DNA of 52,007 nt from an uncultured Thermogutta sp. (GTDB lineage: Bacteria > Planctomycetota > Planctomycetia > Pirellulales > Thermoguttaceae): positions 1 to 52,007 of the forward strand of contig CAKZMM010000023.1 in the NCBI GenBank assembly GCA_937128505.1, given 5' to 3'. Positions 46,070-52,007 of the stretch are shown here, one piece after another. The notes below the pieces were generated by a model, which saw only the letters and a list, made by a program, of their open reading frames with translations, was not told the DNA's origin and ran no database searches. Position 1 is the first letter of the stretch. The number at the start of each line of letters is the position of its first letter. The position numbers were made by a program, and so were the translations under genes.

Positions 46070-47881
46070 CTAGAACTCGATTCGGCGGAATGCGTAAATC
46101 CCCGTCGATAACGGAATCCCCGCGAACGCCAGTCCCACGACGGGTGTGGCCAACTGGCCGAGTAACCACCACGAGCGGATAAAGGGGCCCAGTTGCGGAT
46201 GAAGCTCCACCAGGCTGCTGCCGCCGGGCGTCCAGGAGCCCAGTAGCAAATGCGTCGGCAAGGCACCCAGGACCAAAAGGATCACGATAAGAACGGTGCT
46301 GAGGATCAGATTCAGCGTGCCGCCGAAACCCGCGGCGATCTTTGCCGGCGACTGCTCCCGGAAGCTTGGAATCGTCGCCCCGAGCCCTACGGCCAGCCCC
46401 GATAGTCCCAGGCACAAACTGACGCATGTCAGTTGGTGACTGGCAATGATCCCCGGGGAAACCCCCAGCATCCCATCACTGAGCAAAATCAGTCCGCAAC
46501 AAGGAAGTAGCGCCCCCAGACTCGCGAATAAAAACTTGCTCCAGAGAATGGTTTCGCGACGAACCGGCAAGAGTCCCAAAATCCAAAAATTCCGCCCCTC
46601 CAAGCTGATCATCGGAAAAATGAATCGCGTGGTAAACGTCGCCAGGAGCAAAGCCACCACCGTCAGATTCAGCAGACTGACCATGTTCACCCAACCTTGG
46701 TAATAGGTCTCGTAGGTGAATCGGCGGATATTCAGAAAGTAAAGCAGCAGCAACCCAAAGAAGATCAAAAACTGCGTCCACTGTACGGGGTCGCGCCGAA
46801 AAAGTCGAAAATCCTTGAGTAACAAAATTCGCACTTGCCCGGGCAGGAAGCCACTCAGCGACCAGAGAGTTTTGTCCAACCAGGAAGTCCGCACGCGGCG
46901 GGTCGGCCCGGATCGCGCTTGCGATCGCGCATAAGCCCCCCGAAAGATCGCGGCCGCCGTCCAGACGGCTAACTGGCGGAAAAACAAGGCATTGGCTGCG
47001 ATCAAGCAGAGAAACATCAAACTTTCCTGCCCATTTCCCAACCCGGCTTCGAGCAAGCCTCCGCTCAGCCACCAACTGGGTAGCAATCGATGCTGGGTAA
47101 ACTGAAGCCGTGAAAAGATTTGTTGGAACCACTCCGGGGCCAGCGTTTGCTGAGCCAGGGCATCCTTAAAAAGCCATACCATCCCGAAGATCGCAGCCAG
47201 CAGCGCCCCAACGCCGATCATCAGCGCCACCTTGGGTCTGCGTGCCAGGCGATAAACCAGCCCGAGGCAGATGATCCCTCCTAAGGCCCCCGGAATATGC
47301 GTGAAAAAGATGAGAAATAGCGGCATCATCACGAAGTAAAACCACGGGGACTCCTCCACCACCCCAAACGCAAGGAGCATCGGACTACCCAGCAGCAAAA
47401 ATGCCCAACTGCTTAGCGCCACAGCCTCCTGGTACTTGAACAGAAAAACCCGTTCCGGCCTCACCGGAAGCGTAAGCATCCACGCCACATCCGGTGCACG
47501 GAAAAGCGATCCGTATAGAATGATTCCTGTGGAAAACGCCAGCATCACCATCAAGGTGACGAAAAACACTCCGTACATGACCTCGATCACATCCATGTGC
47601 AAGTCGGCGGGAACGGTGTTCTTGAGAAACAAAAACCCATCGGCAAACAGAAAGAAAAGACCGACCCACAAGATGCTGCTTAGAAAAACCACAATCGATA
47701 GTTGGAAGCCCGTGCGAACCAGTGTTTGACGGATCACCGTCCGCATGGACCACCACCGCAGTCGCCAAAAAGCCTTGGCCTCGCCCTCCGGGGTGAGCAG
47801 TTTCTCGATCCCCTCGAACACCGCGCGAGGTTCCGCCACATCAATGGCCGTCACCGATAACGCTTGCTCGTTTGCATGCAT
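46070..47881 (-). CDS. ABC-2 type transporter permease
   Basis: A 603-residue integral membrane protein with around a dozen hydrophobic helices arranged as two similar halves, joined by a basic cytoplasmic loop (about 310-360). Each half has the ABC-2 pattern: the first with RRPDVAWMLTLPVRPERVF-like text (residues about 130-150) and the second with SLEGRNFWILGLLPVRRETILWSKF. These 'LLP' coupling elements are typical of exporter permeases that pair with a separate ATPase. The ATPase gene lies 256 bases upstream on the same strand. The substrate is unknown. The ribosome-binding site is weak. Confidence 0.83.
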   Translation of the reverse strand: MHANEQALSVTAIDVAEPRAVFEGIEKLLTPEGEAKAFWRLRWWSMRTVIRQTLVRTGFQLSIVVFLSSILWVGLFFLFADGFLFLKNTVPADLHMDVIEVMYGVFFVTLMVMLAFSTGIILYGSLFRAPDVAWMLTLPVRPERVFLFKYQEAVALSSWAFLLLGSPMLLAFGVVEESPWFYFVMMPLFLIFFTHIPGALGGIICLGLVYRLARRPKVALMIGVGALLAAIFGMVWLFKDALAQQTLAPEWFQQIFSRLQFTQHRLLPSWWLSGGLLEAGLGNGQESLMFLCLIAANALFFRQLAVWTAAAIFRGAYARSQARSGPTRRVRTSWLDKTLWSLSGFLPGQVRILLLKDFRLFRRDPVQWTQFLIFFGLLLLYFLNIRRFTYETYYQGWVNMVSLLNLTVVALLLATFTTRFIFPMISLEGRNFWILGLLPVRRETILWSKFLFASLGALLPCCGLILLSDGMLGVSPGIIASHQLTCVSLCLGLSGLAVGLGATIPSFREQSPAKIAAGFGGTLNLILSTVLIVILLVLGALPTHLLLGSWTPGGSSLVELHPQLGPFIRSWWLLGQLATPVVGLAFAGIPLSTGIYAFRRIEF

Positions 47882-48137
47882 GGTTCAGTCCGACTCAGCT
47901 TGCGACCGTCAATCGGGCGATCAACACCCGGCTGCATGCTTTTTATCTTCAACAGCAAACCTCTGCATAGTCGGTAGGGAAATCGTCCCGACGCTCTTCC
48001 GCCCCCGGGCGATTGCTCCCAACAGTTGGCTAGGGGCCGGAGGCATCGTTTCTGGGCACGAGGCGCCGTAACTGCCGTTCGATGGGCGTCCAAAAGCGCG
48101 CTTGGCCAATCAAAAAGCTCCCTTGAACGATTGTCTG

Positions 48138-48920
48138 CTAGGGATGCCCTTTCGGGCCTGACTGAGCCGCGTTTGCCGAGCCCGCCAGGGCCGCCTCTTC
48201 TTCCATGGTCAGTTGCAGGAAGAGCGCCTCGAGCGAGCTTTCCGCAGCCGCCAGTTCTCGCCGAAGTTGCTCCAAAGTGCCAAGGAATACTAACTTGCCG
48301 CGATGGATGATGCCGATTCGGTCCGCAATTTCCTCGGCAATCGATAACGTATGAATCGACATGAAGATGCAGCCCCCCCGGTCGGCCCGCTGCCGCAGTA
48401 GATCTTTCACCAACCGCGTGCTTCGCGGATCGAGCCCGACCATGGGTTCGTCGACGATCAAAACAGGCGGGTCATGGAGCAGGGCTGCTGCGAAAACCAT
48501 CCGCTGCCGCATTCCATGCGAGTAGGTTTCCATCAAATCCTTGAGAAAGCCCGACAGGCCGAACCGCTCCGTCTGCTCCGCAATTGCCCGATCGGCTTGC
48601 TCCCGCGACATCCCGCGGATTTCCGCCACAAACTGCAAAAATTCCAAACCCGACAACTTCTCGTACAAGAACGGTTGATCGGGTACATAGCCGATAAGCT
48701 GGGCACAAGCCCGGAATTGGGTAGTTACGTCGTATCCGCCGATAAAAATCGAGCCTTTGGTCGGCCGAAGCAAGCCGACCATCATCTTAATGGTCGTTGT
48801 CTTCCCGGCACCGTTCGGACCCAAGAAAGCGAAAAGTTCCCCGCGAGGGATTTCCAAATCAAGTGAATCCACCGCCACATTGGTGCCGAATTCTCGCGTC
48901 ACACCTTTTAAACTAATCAT
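48138..48920 (-). CDS. ABC transporter ATP-binding protein
   Basis: The nucleotide-binding subunit for the neighbouring permease. Walker A is GPNGAGKTT (34-42), the signature is YSHGMRQR (133-140, an accepted variant of LSGGQ in ABC-2 exporters), Walker B is VLIVDEP (153-159) and the switch histidine is H190 in MSIHTLS. The 260 residues are a single domain plus a short C-terminal extension. AGGAAG lies 7 bases before the ATG. It is 181 bases downstream of the anchored hypothetical protein, so the three may form one operon. Confidence 0.93.
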   Translation of the reverse strand: MISLKGVTREFGTNVAVDSLDLEIPRGELFAFLGPNGAGKTTTIKMMVGLLRPTKGSIFIGGYDVTTQFRACAQLIGYVPDQPFLYEKLSGLEFLQFVAEIRGMSREQADRAIAEQTERFGLSGFLKDLMETYSHGMRQRMVFAAALLHDPPVLIVDEPMVGLDPRSTRLVKDLLRQRADRGGCIFMSIHTLSIAEEIADRIGIIHRGKLVFLGTLEQLRRELAAAESSLEALFLQLTMEEEAALAGSANAAQSGPKGHP

Positions 48921-49101
48921 CGCAAAGCTTCCTGGATCCGAATGGACACTCGCCTTGTTTTACAGCCCCTTTTGGTGCCCAGAAGTCTTTACGCCCAGCC
49001 TTGCCGCTCTTGCAACGTTATGCCGAAGGCCGATGGATGGAAGCTCCAATCGTTTCTGGCCGGTTGGTTACGCATTCGCCTTGCCTAAAAAGAGGCCGCA
49101 T

Positions 49102-50040
49102 CTACGGGCGAACCCCAACCTCCGAGCCTTTCGATTGGGAATCGAGCTGCGCGACTTTTTCGGCCAATTCCCGAGTTACCTCCGGAGACATACGGCTGAA
49201 CACCAGTCGCGAATCGAAAAGCCCCACTTCTTGCTTGATCACGGTACCATCCATCAGGACCCACATTCTTCCTTTAGGCACTTGAGTTCGGCTGCCGGTT
49301 CGCCCCGGCTCACTTCGAAAAACCACTACCCATGCCGTGGCGATTCGATCCTCCCAAATGACCGGCTCCTTCCCCTCCACGGTGGCCTGCAAAATCTCCA
49401 CCGGGCTGCTCGGATTGGCAAACGGACTGTACACCTGAACAGTCCACGTTTGCCCTTCCCGAAGTCCTGGAAGCTTATTTTGGGGCGAATTCGACTCGCT
49501 AAAAAGCACATTCCGCGGTAGCGGCACGTCGAACTCCCGCGAAAAATCTAGGTAATGAATCGACAATTGCAATCGGCCTTCGTCCGCTTTGCCGTGGATC
49601 CGCATCGCGTCGCTTAGCGGCGGAAACCGCACCCGAGAATCGAATTGGCACAGCCGATGCAACGGATCGAACGTGAGATGGGTCCGGACCTCCATCTGGA
49701 GCTTTAACTGCCGCAAACCCACGCCACTGGGGAGCAGCAAACCCTGGAACCATTTCGGCAAAAGTCGCTCTAGCGGCAACCGCTCGAAGAATACATGGCT
49801 ATTGAGCGTCGTCAAATTCCCAGGTAGAAGTGTCGTCTCGCTGTAGGCCCAGCCAATCTCTTCGCCATTGCAGCTTAGTCGCCACGCGACTACCGGGTCG
49901 TGGTGCTGGGCCTCCAGAATCCGTTGATAATTGGGTGGCTCCCCCACCAGCATGCTCGGCAAGAGCTTCTGCGTGATGAGCCAAGTCATACTGGCCAACC
50001 AGACCACCACCACTGCAACGTTGTACCAGGGGGTATTCAC
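49102..50040 (-). CDS. Membrane-anchored protein linked to ABC transporter
   Basis: I do not recognise a named family. The 312 residues begin with one membrane helix (about 7-27) and are otherwise soluble, beta-rich and probably extracytoplasmic (VAWRLSCNGEEIGWAYSETTLLP; QTWTVQVYSPFANPSSPVEI; AWVVVFRSEPG). The C-terminal third has a DGTVIKQEVGLFDSRLVFSRM segment reminiscent of periplasmic substrate-binding or lipid-handling proteins, but this is not enough to assign a role. The GTG start at 50040 has GGAGG about 10 bases upstream. It is first in line with the ATPase and permease genes. Confidence 0.72.
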   Translation of the reverse strand: MNTPWYNVAVVVVWLASMTWLITQKLLPSMLVGEPPNYQRILEAQHHDPVVAWRLSCNGEEIGWAYSETTLLPGNLTTLNSHVFFERLPLERLLPKWFQGLLLPSGVGLRQLKLQMEVRTHLTFDPLHRLCQFDSRVRFPPLSDAMRIHGKADEGRLQLSIHYLDFSREFDVPLPRNVLFSESNSPQNKLPGLREGQTWTVQVYSPFANPSSPVEILQATVEGKEPVIWEDRIATAWVVVFRSEPGRTGSRTQVPKGRMWVLMDGTVIKQEVGLFDSRLVFSRMSPEVTRELAEKVAQLDSQSKGSEVGVRP

Positions 50041-51091
50041 CGCCTTGCCGCCTCCGATTCGCCGGTACCTAGTGAAACGGGATCATGGGGCGCCAAGGCC
50101 CCGAGCCCAAATCGCACTACCAATGGATTATATCAACTTTCCGTAGGAGCGGCACTTTTGCACCGCGTACGTCACCGCAGGCCGCCGGCCTCCGACGAGC
50201 GATGATGACTCAAAGCGTGCCGGTTGCCGCATGCTTGTCCGAGTGCTTTGCGGAGCTCATCTCAAAAGGCGAAAGTATCCACTTGTCCCGCCACTTACCG
50301 CTTCCTCCAGGAGTTGCCGCGCGAAGGACCAGAAGAAAAATCTCTGAAAAATCTCGGCGGGGCGGCCGCTAACCCACAGGGGGGCGTGGCTGAGAGAATA
50401 GTCCTCTTGCACTATCGGGTGAAGCCCCTTCGGCCCTAAAAGAGGCCGCTTATACTACCCCTGAACCCGTGCTTTCGACCACGGAATTATATTATAAAGT
50501 TTGACGCGAAACCTGCTTGCGGGGAAGAAGACAAGAGTTTCTTCAACAAAAGCAGGACGTTCCGGTCGCAAGAGCCGGAACAATTGCACCACGAAGGCCA
50601 AAAAGAGGAAAGTCTTTCGGCGGTTCTTGTTGCAAGAAGCGTATCGAGCACGAAAGCTTTCTAAAAACAAGAAGCCGAATTCGAAAATAAAAGCGTTTCC
50701 CGTCGTTTCCCGTTGATTTCGCACTTACCCCCGGCAACCCGAGGGTACAAAATCAACTCTGAAAGGCGCGGGCGGTCATGGGTATCTGTCGAATTCGCGA
50801 CCGGTGTCCAACGAGCGAATAGGGGAAAGTTCTTGGCTTTAAGTTCTTCAGGGGGGCGGCCGGCAAACGGCAGAATCGCTATGAATTACGGTGGGACCAA
50901 CCGCGGTAACCAAAGGATTGCATATAGTTTCGTTTAAATACGCTTACTTGTGCGTTCAGTTTCGTTCTCGGAAGATCGGAAGACTCGAGCACCTACCGTT
51001 CGTGCCGAACACCGGGGGAATTCACGCGCAAGTTCTCCCCAGGATATCGGTAGGCCATTCCACCGGTCCCCGCCGCCGGTGCGTCGCGCCG
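50041..51091. other. 1-kb gap with a doubtful basic frame
   Basis: No convincing gene. A 71-codon plus-strand frame at 50501-50716 (TTG start) encodes a very Lys/Arg-rich peptide but has no ribosome-binding site, and the same A+T/purine-rich stretch yields a minus-strand frame too. Confidence 0.5.
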
Positions 51092-51277
51092 TCACTTGAC
51101 TTCAACACCCCAATTTCGGAAAACCTCCAAGTAGCCGGGGGTGAGTGCCCGGACTTTATCCAAAATCCCAGGACGCTCGGACGGGGCCGCCTTTAAATAC
51201 CGCCGATATAGTTGCCGAAGTTTCTCGCGACGATGTCGCCGGCGCCTCAATTCCCAATGTCTTTCGATCCGACCCAT
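51092..51277 (-). CDS. Small basic protein, DUF6800-like
   Basis: A 61-residue protein: MGRIERHWELRRRRHRREKL at the N terminus, very Arg-rich, then a helical LRQLYRRYLKA segment and a C-terminal ILDKVRALTPGYLEVFRNW. Short planctomycete proteins with this MGRIER...RRRRHRR...PG layout exist (DUF6800, from memory). The pattern suggests nucleic-acid or ribosome binding, which is inference. GGAG lies 12 bases before the ATG. No partner gene is evident. Confidence 0.68.
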   Translation of the reverse strand: MGRIERHWELRRRRHRREKLRQLYRRYLKAAPSERPGILDKVRALTPGYLEVFRNWGVEVK

Positions 51278-52007
51278 GACACTCGGCTCCGAACTCCAAA
51301 ACTATTCCCCACTAATCCCAAAATTCTCAATTCGCGCTGAATACTTATTTTTTTGTCTTTTCTAAAACACCATACTCTTAACTCTTAAACTCTTAAATAG
51401 ATTGAAAATACAATCGCTGAATTAATAATCCTTATGCTTAGAAACTGGTCCAGCTTATATGACGCTAATTCTGATTCGTTTCGAGCCATTCTCCTGCTGA
51501 GAACCGCATCAGCATCGATTGATGTTGCGGAGTTTCGTTTCTCTCTAAACTCCCCGTTCGTGAAACCACAAGATTGTCGAAAAATTCGCGCGAAAAGTCA
51601 ATTGGTGTGAGTTTCCCCGCAAAATGAGCTGTTCTTCTCTGTTTTCTCCATGGTATCGGAAGCGGGCGGAAACTACTGGATTCGGGTCGAAAAGCAATTT
51701 AAACCCTCACCAGGAGCCTTCATCGGTGTTAGCCTCAATACGCAAACCGAGATGGCCCTTTGAGGAAGCAAGACGGCGTCTTCATTGACCCGAACGCATA
51801 AAAGCCCGCCAGAGGGCAAGAGACATCAGGGCAAGGGACATATCGGGCAATAAATGAAAGCGTTGGAAGAAAAGGAAGGAGGTTTTATTCCGGAATCACC
51901 GGAGGATGAAGACCTTGTAGGCGGCGGCGTGACTTTCGTGTGTGCGTCTTGATTGTAGGTGGGAAATTGCTTATAAGTTCGGCCCCGGGCGGGGGTTTAC
52001 CTATTTT
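51278..52007. other. Terminal gap, A+T-rich
   Basis: No gene is supported. The stretch from about 51340 to 51440 is markedly A+T-rich (cttaactcttaaactcttaaatag). It ends with the second copy of the 51-bp repeat. Confidence 0.5.
51937..51987. repeat. 51-bp dispersed repeat, copy 2
   Basis: Same orientation as the copy at 34368-34418, with two base differences (at the fifth base of gattRtag and in ggtggRaaa). It lies in a gene-free stretch at the right edge. Confidence 0.9.

Overview
This window looks like a planctomycete chromosome, most likely from the Pirellulales/Thermoguttaceae side. That is an inference from gene content: a YTV-repeat secreted protein, a DUF1080 (3-keto-disaccharide hydrolase) protein, a hydrazine-synthase-alpha-like/SUMF1 fusion, a giant multihaem cytochrome with a membrane anchor, a fused haem A synthase/haem O synthase, the yicC-gmk-rpoZ-coaC order, and a very small conserved basic protein. 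No transposase, integrase, phage gene, rRNA, tRNA or CRISPR array was recognised. About 30 protein genes cover only about two thirds of the DNA, which is sparse for a bacterium.

Layout. 0.8-5.6 kb: hisA, an EF-G-like GTPase, tpiA and secG, all on the plus strand. 6.1-11.8 kb: yicC, a 1.75-kb gap holding a tmRNA-like RNA on the minus strand, then gmk, rpoZ, coaC and, after a gap, coaB. 12.5-16.4 kb: a YTV-repeat protein, a class II glutamine-amidotransferase-like protein and a convergent rsmE. 16.7-24.2 kb: a respiratory or redox block of an eight-haem PDZ-containing cytochrome, a Tat-exported cupredoxin-like protein and a dihaem lipoprotein cytochrome. 24.7-35.3 kb, minus strand: moxR with DUF58, a large PQQ-repeat protein, a UroD-family protein, a ctaA-ctaB fusion and a DUF2617-like protein. 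36.4-43.6 kb, plus strand: a DUF1080 protein, the HzsA-like/SUMF1 protein, tmk and aroA. 43.8-51.3 kb, minus strand: a zinc-ribbon protein, an ABC-2 permease, its ATPase, a membrane-anchored partner and a 61-residue basic protein.

How the genes relate. The cytochrome/cupredoxin trio fits periplasmic electron transfer, and the ctaAB fusion would supply haem A to an aa3-type oxidase. The ABC permease, ATPase and anchored protein read in the same direction and probably work together. hisA, tpiA, aroA, tmk, gmk, coaB, coaC, secG, rpoZ, yicC and rsmE are housekeeping genes.

Most notable signals. (1) A roughly 133-nt minus-strand RNA at 7454-7586 has both ends of a tmRNA tRNA-like domain but no room for the normal tag-coding body. 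(2) A 51-bp dispersed repeat occurs at 34368 and 51937 with two differences. (3) Short tandem duplications, usually two copies of 14-27 bp, occur in most long intergenic gaps and in frame inside two secreted or membrane proteins.
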